From Aquificaceae bacterium (GTDB lineage Bacteria; Aquificota; Aquificia; Aquificales; Aquificaceae), in the NCBI GenBank assembly GCA_027014185.1, contig JALWEK010000185.1, forward strand, positions 1 through 7,607: DNA of 7,607 nt, given 5' to 3'. Every line of letters begins with the position of its first letter. Positions within the stretch are counted from its first letter, which is position 1. A program made the translations under genes and the position numbers. This document shows positions 1 to 6,487 of this stretch, one piece after another. Under the pieces are notes generated by a model. It made no database searches. It was not told where the DNA came from and saw only the letters and a list, made by a program, of their open reading frames with translations.

Positions 1-193
1 TGTCAAGGCCCACGGGCGTGCACCCCTCGGGTAGAAAGGAGGAGACGAAGCCCGTCCCGCATCCCAGATCGAGAACCGAGCCCCTCGGTTTCACAAAGCT
101 CACGAGCTCAAGGGCGGACTCCTTCTGAGGGATCGCCCATCTCTCGTAAGTCTCAGCGGATCTTGAGAAGCGAAGAGAGTAAGCTCCTTTCAT
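1..193 (-). CDS. bioC: BioC-like malonyl-ACP O-methyltransferase, N-terminal part only (runs off the left edge)
   Basis: This is the first ~64 codons of an S-adenosylmethionine-dependent methyltransferase; the rest lies beyond the window edge. The visible part begins MKGAYSLRFSRSAETYERWA, followed by the SAM-binding motif I, VLDLGCGTG, at about residues 44-52. The short F-x-R-x-A-x-x-Y lead-in just before motif I is typical of BioC, which methylates the free carboxyl of malonyl-ACP so that the fatty-acid enzymes can extend it to a pimeloyl chain. The upstream, overlapping neighbour is a BioH-type esterase, the enzyme that removes this methyl group, and this strengthens the call considerably. 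The ATG at 193-191 has no well-spaced Shine-Dalgarno. An AGGAGG at 216-211 sits 17 nt from this ATG but 8 nt from an in-frame CTG at 202-200, so a start three codons earlier is possible. Another small SAM methyltransferase cannot be fully excluded because the C-terminal part is unseen. Confidence 0.8.
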   Translation of the reverse strand, partial: MKGAYSLRFSRSAETYERWAIPQKESALELVSFVKPRGSVLDLGCGTGFVSSFLPEGCTPVGLD

Positions 194-782
194 CCTCTGC
201 AGGGAAATGACCTCCTGGAAGTATTATTAGTTTACTCCCTCTTATCAGGCTGCGTAACTTATAGGCCTCTCGAAACGGAACCACGGTATCCCCCTCCCCC
301 TGAAGTATAAAAACCTCCTTGTTCAGGAAGGGGAGCACGCCTCTAAGATCGAGATCGACGTAGTCGTCGAGCATCTTCATGGCCTCTTCTTCGCTGAGGT
401 CGTCCTCGAACATTTTTGGATAGGCCATCCTTCTGAAAGCGGTTATTCCCTCCCTCCTTACCCTGAGCTTGAAGGCCTTTATGTTCCTCTCGGGCCACGC
501 CCCTCCGAAGAAGGGAGAGGTCCCGATCAAAAAGAGCCTTCTCACCTTAAAGGGGAACCTCAGAGCGAGCAACAGGGCCACGGAGCCCCCTAAGGACCAT
601 CCGATAACGTCGTGACTGCCCGGCAGCGAAAGGGCGAGATCCTCGACCAGCCTATCAAAACCCCTGTAGGGTTTAGTGCTGGAGCCGTGGGCGGGGAGGT
701 CGGGCTTTATACCCTGGAGACCTCCGAAGACCTTGGAGGAGAAGGCCCATCCGTGTATGAACACGGGGTTTTTGAGATCCAT
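153..782 (-). CDS. bioH: Compact BioH-type pimeloyl-ACP methyl ester esterase (alpha/beta hydrolase)
   Basis: A 209-residue alpha/beta hydrolase. The fold's landmarks are all visible: the oxyanion-hole segment IHGW at 9-12, the nucleophile elbow GWSLGG with Ser63, the acidic residue Asp165 in GEGDTVVP, and the catalytic His192 in GGHFP. HGW plus GWSLGG is the pattern of BioH, which hydrolyses the methyl ester of pimeloyl-ACP in biotin synthesis in the cytoplasm. The downstream gene is BioC-like and overlaps this one by 41 nt, so the pair is almost certainly co-translated. The protein is shorter than E. coli BioH (256 residues). The cap between roughly residues 88 and 152 is reduced, so ACP recognition may differ. 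The start chosen is the ATG at 782-780, just before the first strand. The reading frame stays open upstream to 899, but that extension lies inside the divergent gene and its gap and looks spurious. No Shine-Dalgarno precedes the ATG. A different short esterase, for example BioG-like, is the alternative, but the motifs fit BioH better. Confidence 0.82.
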   Translation of the reverse strand: MDLKNPVFIHGWAFSSKVFGGLQGIKPDLPAHGSSTKPYRGFDRLVEDLALSLPGSHDVIGWSLGGSVALLLALRFPFKVRRLFLIGTSPFFGGAWPERNIKAFKLRVRREGITAFRRMAYPKMFEDDLSEEEAMKMLDDYVDLDLRGVLPFLNKEVFILQGEGDTVVPFREAYKLRSLIRGSKLIILPGGHFPAEDERSLLSSLLKIR

Positions 783-822
783 GGGAATATAATAAAGGTT
801 GAAACGTCCGAAGGAGGTAAAC
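783..822. promoter_or_regulatory. Divergent intergenic region between bioH and the 109-residue gene; likely back-to-back promoters
   Basis: These 40 bp must carry or lie next to start signals for both directions. The left half is AT-rich and contains TATAAT on the plus strand (788-793), which reads as TATTAT/TATATT on the minus strand, resembling a -10 box for either direction. I see no convincing -35 partner at 16-18 bp on either strand. The minus-strand -10-like element would lie only about 6 nt before the bioH ATG, which would give an almost leaderless mRNA and fits the missing Shine-Dalgarno. The right half holds the ribosome binding site of the plus-strand gene. The promoter call is inference from layout and a single hexamer. 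Confidence 0.4.
811..818 (+). promoter_or_regulatory. Strong ribosome binding site that sets the start of the 109-residue gene
   Basis: AAGGAGGT is a near-perfect anti-16S match ending 4 nt before the ATG at 823. It decides the start against an in-frame ATG at 799, which lies upstream of this site and would put the Shine-Dalgarno inside the coding region. Confidence 0.8.
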
Positions 823-1152
823 ATGGAAACCCTCAAAGACTGGGAGCTGAAGCTGGAGGTGGTTAAAACCAAGAAGGGTGTGGTGCTGCACAAGATCACG
901 CTGAGTGAAGATCACTTCTTTCTCGAGCAAAACCCACTCAAGGACAGCAAATACGGTTTCGCTTACAGGAAGATAAAGGAGAAGTATCCTGAGTTCTACA
1001 TGTTCTGGGAGATAAAGAATAACAGGTACACCGGCAAGCTCATAGCCGGCGCCATCCTGGACAAGGAGGAGATAGACCTCTTCATAACCGATGTTCTCCA
1101 GAGCGAGGAGTACAAGAGCTACGAGGACGTCAGGGAGGAGATAGAGGCTTAA
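823..1152 (+). CDS. Unrecognised 109-residue cytoplasmic protein coupled to lptB
   Basis: I do not recognise this family. The protein has 109 residues, no cysteine, no signal peptide and no membrane segment, so it is predicted cytoplasmic. The first ~80 residues alternate short hydrophobic and charged stretches (for example LKLEVVKTKKGVVLHKITL near the N-terminus and FYMFWEIKNNRYTGKL at 58-73), which suggests a small beta-rich fold. The last ~25 residues are strongly acidic (EEYKSYEDVREEIEA) and probably helical. The start is set by a strong Shine-Dalgarno. The stop TAA shares its last base with the ATG of lptB (TAATG), so the two genes are translationally coupled. Genes beside lptB often encode LptA or LptC, but those are exported or membrane-anchored, and this protein has neither feature. 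A role connected to LPS export is only a guess from position. That it is a real gene is well supported by the ribosome binding site, the coupling and codon use matching its neighbours. Confidence 0.85.
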   Translation: METLKDWELKLEVVKTKKGVVLHKITLSEDHFFLEQNPLKDSKYGFAYRKIKEKYPEFYMFWEIKNNRYTGKLIAGAILDKEEIDLFITDVLQSEEYKSYEDVREEIEA

Positions 1153-1868
1153 TGCTCGTAGCGAGGGACATCAGGAAGAGGTGTAAGGGAAGGAAAGTTA
1201 TAAAGGACGTCAGCCTGAGCCTCCAGAGGGGGGAGATAGTGGGCCTCCTGGGTCCCAACGGGGCCGGGAAGACCACCCTCTTCAACTCCCTGGTGGGTTT
1301 CGTGAAGGTGGACAGCGGCAGGATAGAGCTAGATGGGGAGGATATAACACACCTGCCACCTCACGAAAGGGCAAAGAAGGGAATAGCCTTCCTTCCCCAG
1401 GAGCACACCCTCTTCGAGGATCTGACCGTAATGGAGAACCTGCTGATCTTCCTGGAGTTCTTTACCAGCAGCAGGGAGGAGGCGGTAGCCAAGGCGGAGG
1501 CCCTTTTGGAAGACTTCGGGCTCCTAACCCTCAGGAACCAGAAGGCCTTTACACTGTCCGGAGGTCAGAAGAGGAGGCTCGAGATCGCCCGGAGCCTGAT
1601 AACCAAGCCACGCTATCTATTTCTCGATGAGCCCTTTGCAGGCCTCGATCCTATAATAGTGAGCGATATAAGGAAGATGGTAAAGGAGCTGAAGCATCAG
1701 GATATTGGGATACTTATAACCGATCACAACGTTAGAGAAACGATCAGCATAGTGGATAGGGTTTACATAATCTCCGAGGGAAGGATCATCGCCCAGGGCG
1801 AGCCTGTGAACGTTGTGGAGCTCAGGGAGGTCAGAAAGACATACCTGGGGGAGGACTTCAGGCTATAG
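1152..1868 (+). CDS. lptB: LPS export ABC transporter ATP-binding protein LptB
   Basis: A 238-residue ABC ATPase, the usual LptB length. In order it shows Walker A GPNGAGKT (34-41), Q-loop Gln83, the signature LSGGQ (135-139) followed by KRRLEIAR, Walker B YLFLDEP (155-161) with Glu160, D-loop AGLDP, and the H-loop His192 in LITDHNVRET. The phrases DEPFAGLDPI, GILITDHNVRET and the C-terminal end YLGEDFRL are characteristic of LptB rather than of the related branched-chain amino-acid ATPases LivF/LivG. LptB dimers drive the inner-membrane LptFG complex, which extracts lipopolysaccharide and passes it to the LptC-LptA bridge. The signature reads SGGQKRR where E. coli has SGGERRR, a mild variation. 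The start overlaps the preceding stop by one base; a GGGAGGAG at 1133-1140 is a plausible binding site. The last 11 nt overlap the convergent gene on the other strand. No lptA, lptC or lptFG is visible here, so the rest of the machine must be encoded elsewhere. Confidence 0.95.
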   Translation: MLVARDIRKRCKGRKVIKDVSLSLQRGEIVGLLGPNGAGKTTLFNSLVGFVKVDSGRIELDGEDITHLPPHERAKKGIAFLPQEHTLFEDLTVMENLLIFLEFFTSSREEAVAKAEALLEDFGLLTLRNQKAFTLSGGQKRRLEIARSLITKPRYLFLDEPFAGLDPIIVSDIRKMVKELKHQDIGILITDHNVRETISIVDRVYIISEGRIIAQGEPVNVVELREVRKTYLGEDFRL

Positions 1869-4455
1869 CCTTTATATCTGCCTTCCCGAAGTAAAAGCCC
1901 TGGCCGAACCTTATCCCCATCCTCCTCACCGTCTCCAGGTCCTCGTAGGTCTCTATGTACTCGGCAACCAGATCGATGGAGAACCTGTCCGCCATCGCCT
2001 TTATGCTCTCGAGTATAGCTCTGTTGTAGGGGTCCTTGCTCAGATTCCTTATGAAGGAGCCGTCCACCTTCAGGAGATCGAGAAACTTTATGAAGCTTCT
2101 CATCGAGGATAGGGTGGAGAACCCGCTCCCGAAGTCGTCCATAACGACCTTGTAGCCCAGGTTCTTAAGCTCCTCCATGTACCTCAGTGCGCTCTCCGCG
2201 TTGAGGAAGGTTTCTCTCTCAGTGATCTCAAGGTATATGCGGGATCTGAAGTAGCTCGGGAGCTTGGAGAGCTCCGAAAAGAGTTTTCCCCTCTCCAGAC
2301 TCCTCGGAGACACGTTTATGAAGAAGGTGTACCTGTAAAGCTCGTCCTGTTTCAGGAGTTCGACCACGCTCCTTAGGGTTATAAGGTCTATCCTCTCCAG
2401 AAGGCTTATGTCCTGAACGCTGTCGAGGAAGTTGCCCATAGGTATCTCCTCTCCCCCCTTTATAACCCTGAACAGGAGCTCGTAGCCGAATACGTAGTCC
2501 TTCTGTATTTCGTATATGGGCTGGAGGTGGTAGGTGTAAGATCCAGAGCGTATGAGCTCATCTAGCTCCCTCTCGCTCCTGAACCTCTCCAGGTATCTGT
2601 CCCTGTCGCTGCTGCCAAGCAGGATAACGGTCTTGTCCTTCCCTTCGCTCTTAGCCCTGTACAGGCTTATATCGGCAACGGCCAAGAGCTCTTCGGGATC
2701 GGAGGCGTCCTCTGGGAAGTTCGCAACGCCTAGGCTGACGGTGATATAAACGTACCTGTTCTTATCCAGCTCTATCTTCGTGTTCTTTATCCTCTCCCTG
2801 ATCCTCTCCGAGAGCTCGTAGGCGCCCTCCTTGTCCGTCTCGGGACAGAGTATGGCGAACTCCTCACCTCCGTATCTGTAAACCCTGTCCGTTTCCCTTA
2901 TGCTCTCCTTTAGTAGGTTGGCTATCTTCTTCAGAACCTCGTCCCCAGCGGCGTGGCCGTAAGTATCGTTTACACTCTTGAAGTTGTCTATATCCAGCAT
3001 AACTAAGCTGAGCAGCTTGTTATACCTCTTTGCAAGCCTCCCGTAGTTCTTCATATCTATCTCGAGCATGCGCCTGTTCGGTATTCCGGTGAGGGGGTCC
3101 GTAGAGGCCAGATGGCTCAGCTTTATCGTTCCGACTATGTGCTGGCATAGGATCTTCAGGTAGCTCTCGTTAACCTTGTCCATATCCTCCTTGAAGCTGA
3201 ATACGAGCCCTCCCCGGGTCTCCTCGTCGAGCTTGAAGAGAACTATGCTCCTGCAACCCCTCTTCCCCCTCTCCTTAAAGCAAACGGGCTCACCCGTATC
3301 CGATCTCACGCCCTCACTCCCGCTTTTGTAAAATCTCATCAGGCTCTCTGCCTGTTCAGGTGTAGTTCTGCTCGAGGGTATGCTCATAAGTATCCTGCCG
3401 CTCTCCTTGTCCTCTATCACGAAGAGGGAGGATCTAGCGCCGAATATCTCGTCTATCCTGTCTAGAACGTTCCTGACGAATCCTGGTACCTCTTCGGGCG
3501 AGTTCACCGGGCTTAGGGCCGTCTCTGTTATGAGCTCGAGCTTCTCGAACCTGTTTTTGGTTTCCTTGGCGTAGTTGCTCAGGAGTCTGCCTATGAATCC
3601 AAACTCGTCCTTGGCACCCTTTATGTCCGAGAGATCGAGGTCGTAATCTCCAGCTTCAAGCGACTCAAGGGCCTTTCTGATCCTGAGTACGGGGTAGTTT
3701 ATAAGGCGGGCCCAGAGGAGGTAGGACAGACCGAGGAACAGGAGAAGGATCAGATAGGTACGCAGGTAGAGTACAACCCTGTCCTTTATAAGTGTGTGCA
3801 GTATGTTCCTAGAAGGAACGACCACGTACATGCTGGCGTTCGTAAAGCCGCTCTCGTAGGAGACAAGAACATCACCCTCGTGCACCTGGGGCCTCTTCCC
3901 GAAGTAGAACTCTGCCCCGTATCTCGATATTGCCCCAAGTCTCTTCGAAAGTATGCTCTTTAGGTAAGGGACGCTGTGGCAGAAGGCGTACTTTCTGCCC
4001 TCCCTGTTTATAACTGAGACGCCGAGCCATGTATCAGGCACTATGTGGAAGTAAAAGGATTTGTTCCCAGAACGCACAAGGGCATCCTTTAGAACCTTTT
4101 CATCCACCTCTCCCAAAAGGTACTCACCATCGTAAGCGCAGGTTACGTATCCACCGAAGAAGGGCCTTACGGAATCTAGGCCTTCCCTCCCGATCGCGTC
4201 CGCCAGGGCCATGTCAGCCTGGAAAAGGCTCAGGATCGTGTTTCTGATGGCTGTTGTTCTGAAGAGGGCGGCCCTCTCGCTCGCTATCCTTATCTCCTCC
4301 TTCACCTCCCTGTACGAGAAGAGGACATCAACACAGAAGGTCAAGAACATGGATGCGAAAACTATAAGGGCGAAGAGGGAAACCACCTTCACAGGGTAGG
4401 ACCTTATCCCTATCCTGTCCTCGATGAAGGAGTTCACCCGGGAGAAGAGGCTCAT
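1858..4455 (-). CDS. Membrane sensor with HAMP, GAF-like, GGDEF and EAL domains (probable bifunctional c-di-GMP enzyme)
   Basis: An 865-residue inner-membrane protein. TM1 lies at about 23-45. A ~180-residue periplasmic region (46-228) resembles a single Cache-type sensor in length and layout. TM2 is at about 229-248 and a HAMP-like linker at 249-301. A GAF-like cytoplasmic domain covers roughly 308-445. GGDEF spans 452-612 with TDPLTGIPNRR, LDIDNFKSVNDTYGH and GGEEF at 529-533. RETD at 520-523 is a correctly spaced RxxD inhibitory site. EAL spans ~630-865. The signature motif is ELLFR (659-663) instead of EALLR, but the key residues are kept: Glu659, Asn714, Glu743, Asp773-Asp774 in DDFGSG, Lys796, Glu832 and Gln852. 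Both c-di-GMP synthesis (2 GTP to c-di-GMP) and hydrolysis to pGpG are therefore plausible, with the balance set by the periplasmic or GAF input. The gene lies 15 nt after the AhpF-like reductase on the same strand and overlaps the end of lptB by 11 nt. The ATG at 4455-4453 has no Shine-Dalgarno. Which activity dominates cannot be read from sequence. Confidence 0.93.
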   Translation of the reverse strand: MSLFSRVNSFIEDRIGIRSYPVKVVSLFALIVFASMFLTFCVDVLFSYREVKEEIRIASERAALFRTTAIRNTILSLFQADMALADAIGREGLDSVRPFFGGYVTCAYDGEYLLGEVDEKVLKDALVRSGNKSFYFHIVPDTWLGVSVINREGRKYAFCHSVPYLKSILSKRLGAISRYGAEFYFGKRPQVHEGDVLVSYESGFTNASMYVVVPSRNILHTLIKDRVVLYLRTYLILLLFLGLSYLLWARLINYPVLRIRKALESLEAGDYDLDLSDIKGAKDEFGFIGRLLSNYAKETKNRFEKLELITETALSPVNSPEEVPGFVRNVLDRIDEIFGARSSLFVIEDKESGRILMSIPSSRTTPEQAESLMRFYKSGSEGVRSDTGEPVCFKERGKRGCRSIVLFKLDEETRGGLVFSFKEDMDKVNESYLKILCQHIVGTIKLSHLASTDPLTGIPNRRMLEIDMKNYGRLAKRYNKLLSLVMLDIDNFKSVNDTYGHAAGDEVLKKIANLLKESIRETDRVYRYGGEEFAILCPETDKEGAYELSERIRERIKNTKIELDKNRYVYITVSLGVANFPEDASDPEELLAVADISLYRAKSEGKDKTVILLGSSDRDRYLERFRSERELDELIRSGSYTYHLQPIYEIQKDYVFGYELLFRVIKGGEEIPMGNFLDSVQDISLLERIDLITLRSVVELLKQDELYRYTFFINVSPRSLERGKLFSELSKLPSYFRSRIYLEITERETFLNAESALRYMEELKNLGYKVVMDDFGSGFSTLSSMRSFIKFLDLLKVDGSFIRNLSKDPYNRAILESIKAMADRFSIDLVAEYIETYEDLETVRRMGIRFGQGFYFGKADIKAIA

Positions 4456-4470
4456 GGGTAATAAATGATA

Positions 4471-5400
4471 TCAGGAAGAGTAGGTTAGGTCATGGTACAG
4501 GGAGAGAAGAGCCTTCGCTCCCTCACCGGCTGCCGTTATTATCTGCTTCGCAAAGATGTTGGTACAGTCTCCGGCCGCGTAAACACCCCTTTCCGAGGTC
4601 CGGTTGTTACAGTCGATGATCACCTCGCCCCTCTCGTTCAGGAGCAGGCCGAGCTGACGGGCGAGCTCCGTCCTGGGAACGAGGCCTATCTCCACAAAGA
4701 CGCCGTCAATCGGAAGCTCGTAAACTTTGGATTCCGAGAGGTCCTCCAGCAGGACCGCCGTCACCTTCGAGCCGTCTCCCCTTATCTCCTTAACTGCGTG
4801 TCTGAGTAGCAGCTTTACCTTTGGAGAGGATAGGACCTTTTCCCTCAGGATCTCGTCCGCCCTGAGGGTGTCCGTTATCTCGGCTATGTAGATCTCTCTG
4901 GCGTAGTTTACAAGCTGTTCCGCCGCCTCAAATCCGGCGTTCCCGCCGCCCACAACTAGTACCCTGGCATCCTTGAAGAAGGGGGCATCGCAGGTGTAGC
5001 AGTACGAGACTCCCCTTCCCGTGTACTCCCTCTCGCCGGGGACGTTAAGCTTCCTGTGTTCCGAACCAGTACAGAGAAGGAGGCTCTTCGAGATGAACTC
5101 TTTTCCAGACATCGTCCTGCTCACAAAACCCTCTCCGTTTTTCTTGACCTCCACAACCCTGTCGAGCAGGGGCTCTATACCGAAGTGGCCCATGTGTTCC
5201 ATCATCTTCTCCACGAGCTGAACTCCATCTATCTCCGAGTAGCCTAGGAAGTTCTCGATCTCACCCGATGTGAGAACCTGGCCCCCAACCGCTTCGGTTA
5301 CGAGGAGAAAATCCATCTTCTTCCTCGCGGCGTATATGGAGGCCGATATGCCCGCCGGTCCCCCTCCGATTACAAGGAGGTCATAGATACCTTCCCTCAT
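4471..5400 (-). CDS. AhpF-like / thioredoxin reductase-like FAD disulfide reductase
   Basis: A 309-residue two-domain flavoprotein of the low-molecular-weight thioredoxin reductase family. It shows the FAD motif GGGPAG (12-17), GGQVL (39-43), the redox pair CYTC (134-137), the nicotinamide-binding motif GGGNAGFEAA (151-160) and the closing FAD motif AAGDC (275-279). Classical NADPH-dependent TrxB carries HRR...R after the second nucleotide-binding strand. This protein has AEITDTLRADE there (173-183), like the LLEFAPEMKADQ segment of E. coli AhpF, and the following KVKLLLRHAVKEIRGDGSKV also follows AhpF. This points to NADH rather than NADPH. The N-terminal double-thioredoxin domain of AhpF is absent, so a separate thioredoxin- or glutaredoxin-like partner would be needed. 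The start ATG at 5400-5398 is set by GGAGG 8 nt upstream and the FAD motif right after it. The frame stays open upstream to 5448 within the neighbouring gene. It overlaps the amidohydrolase by 20 nt. No ahpC or thioredoxin gene is in view, so the substrate is open; trxB is the simplest alternative label. Confidence 0.88.
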   Translation of the reverse strand: MREGIYDLLVIGGGPAGISASIYAARKKMDFLLVTEAVGGQVLTSGEIENFLGYSEIDGVQLVEKMMEHMGHFGIEPLLDRVVEVKKNGEGFVSRTMSGKEFISKSLLLCTGSEHRKLNVPGEREYTGRGVSYCYTCDAPFFKDARVLVVGGGNAGFEAAEQLVNYAREIYIAEITDTLRADEILREKVLSSPKVKLLLRHAVKEIRGDGSKVTAVLLEDLSESKVYELPIDGVFVEIGLVPRTELARQLGLLLNERGEVIIDCNNRTSERGVYAAGDCTNIFAKQIITAAGEGAKALLSLYHDLTYSS

Positions 5401-6487
5401 TCCTCCAGCCTCCGTAATAGTATTTTGCCTTCCTCTCACCCAGTACACTCTTTGCGTAGCTGAAGCCGTACATCGGATCGAAGGGCATCATGTCCGAACC
5501 GAAGATCATATCGACTCCTAGCTCATCGAGCATACCTATAGGGTTTATCCTCGAGCTTCTCTCCCTCCCCAGTGCTTTTAGATAGGTTTCTCTGAAGAAC
5601 GGGGTAAAGTTGGGCTGCATGCAGAGGAGGAGTCTCAGCTCCTTAGCCCTCAAAGCCTGCTCTCTGGTTATCAGCTCGGCGTGTTCTATCCTGTGGTAGG
5701 GAAGTTTCGGCCTCACAACCTCAAAGGCCCTCAGACACTCCTCCACGGCCCCATCCCCTATAGCGTGTAGGGCTACCCTCAAGCCCTTGGACTCGAGCTC
5801 CTCCACCGCCGAGGCTATCTCCCTGTAGTTTTTAAGAAGCAATCCTCGGCTGCTGGTATCCTCGTAAGGCTCCTTCAGGTAAGCTGTCCTCGCACCTATC
5901 GAGCCATCGACGAAGATCTTTACCCATCCGAGCCGTAACCTTTTCGATCTTTTAACAATATCAACTACCCTCTCATGATCCTCGTAGTAAGGCATAAGCA
6001 CCACGCTGACCGGAATATCCTCGAGACCTGCGTAAACCTCGGCGAGATCCCCATCTACAAAATCGTGTACCTCTACTACACCCATCGAGGCAGCTTCCCG
6101 GAGTCCTTTCATTATGGCCCTGGCCATATCCTTCCCTTTCGGCTTAAAGAGTGAAGCCACCCTCCAGAGTTCCTCCTCGTAAAGGTACCCTCTCTCGGGA
6201 TCGAACTTATCGCTCTCCTCCAGCCCGATCGTATCTATCAGCCTGCCGTTCACTACCCCAACGTGGGCGTCCATCCTCAGGAGTAGGACCGCTTTGGGTA
6301 TATCCTCCAGATGCCTCCTCTCCAGGGAAGTTCCCAGGCTCTCCTCCCTCCACCCCCATCCCAAGACGACCTCCTTAGGCGAGCTCAAAATCATGTTTCT
6401 CACATCTTCAACGCTTCTCGCCCTTTCCAAGGGGATGTCCCGAAAGGCGAAGAGCTCAAGATGAGTGTGGGCATCAACGAACCTCAT
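5381..6487 (-). CDS. Short YtcJ-like metal-dependent amidohydrolase (amidohydrolase family 3)
   Basis: A 368-residue amidohydrolase-superfamily protein. The metal-binding pattern is complete: HTH with His7 and His9 in VDAHTHL near the N-terminus, Lys190 in WVKIFVDGSIGART (the usual carboxylated-lysine position in this family), His241 in HAIGDGAVEE, His269 in HRIEHAE, and Asp332 in FGSDMMPFDP. VKIFVDGS plus HAIGDGA marks the YtcJ group (Amidohydro_3). YtcJ-type proteins are usually around 500-550 residues with a beta-sandwich built from both ends. Here the first metal ligand is at residue 7 and only ~36 residues follow the Asp, so the sandwich seems missing. The reaction is probably hydrolysis of an amide or other C-N bond in a small molecule; the substrate cannot be told. 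It is first in a three-gene minus-strand run, overlapping the reductase start by 20 nt. The ATG at 6487-6485 has no Shine-Dalgarno and faces a divergent gene 20 bp away. Confidence 0.88.
   Translation of the reverse strand: MRFVDAHTHLELFAFRDIPLERARSVEDVRNMILSSPKEVVLGWGWREESLGTSLERRHLEDIPKAVLLLRMDAHVGVVNGRLIDTIGLEESDKFDPERGYLYEEELWRVASLFKPKGKDMARAIMKGLREAASMGVVEVHDFVDGDLAEVYAGLEDIPVSVVLMPYYEDHERVVDIVKRSKRLRLGWVKIFVDGSIGARTAYLKEPYEDTSSRGLLLKNYREIASAVEELESKGLRVALHAIGDGAVEECLRAFEVVRPKLPYHRIEHAELITREQALRAKELRLLLCMQPNFTPFFRETYLKALGRERSSRINPIGMLDELGVDMIFGSDMMPFDPMYGFSYAKSVLGERKAKYYYGGWRNEGRYL
5401..5413 (-). promoter_or_regulatory. Ribosome binding site fixing the start of the AhpF-like reductase
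   Basis: Read on the minus strand this is GGAGGCTGGAGGA directly before the ATG. The distal GGAGG is 8 nt from the start, the ideal spacing. It lies inside the end of the amidohydrolase gene and shows that the reductase does not begin at the longer in-frame ATG at 5448. Confidence 0.75.

Noticed and set aside
612..866. Open frame of 84 codons on the plus strand opposite bioH
   Set aside because: It is antisense to the catalytic core of a recognised gene, has no ribosome binding site and shows no family features.
783..899. In-frame upstream extension of bioH giving a 248-residue protein
   Set aside because: The extra 39 residues lie in the divergent gap and inside the start of the 109-residue gene, have low-complexity Ser/Thr/Phe composition, and precede the first strand of a standard alpha/beta hydrolase.
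1813..2112. 99-codon plus-strand open frame crossing the lptB end
   Set aside because: It is antisense to the conserved EAL active-site region and out of frame with lptB; it has no start signal.
5401..5448. Longer start for the flavin reductase (16 extra residues)
   Set aside because: A GGAGG is ideally spaced for the ATG at 5400, and the FAD motif normally begins within the first ~12 residues, which the shorter form satisfies.
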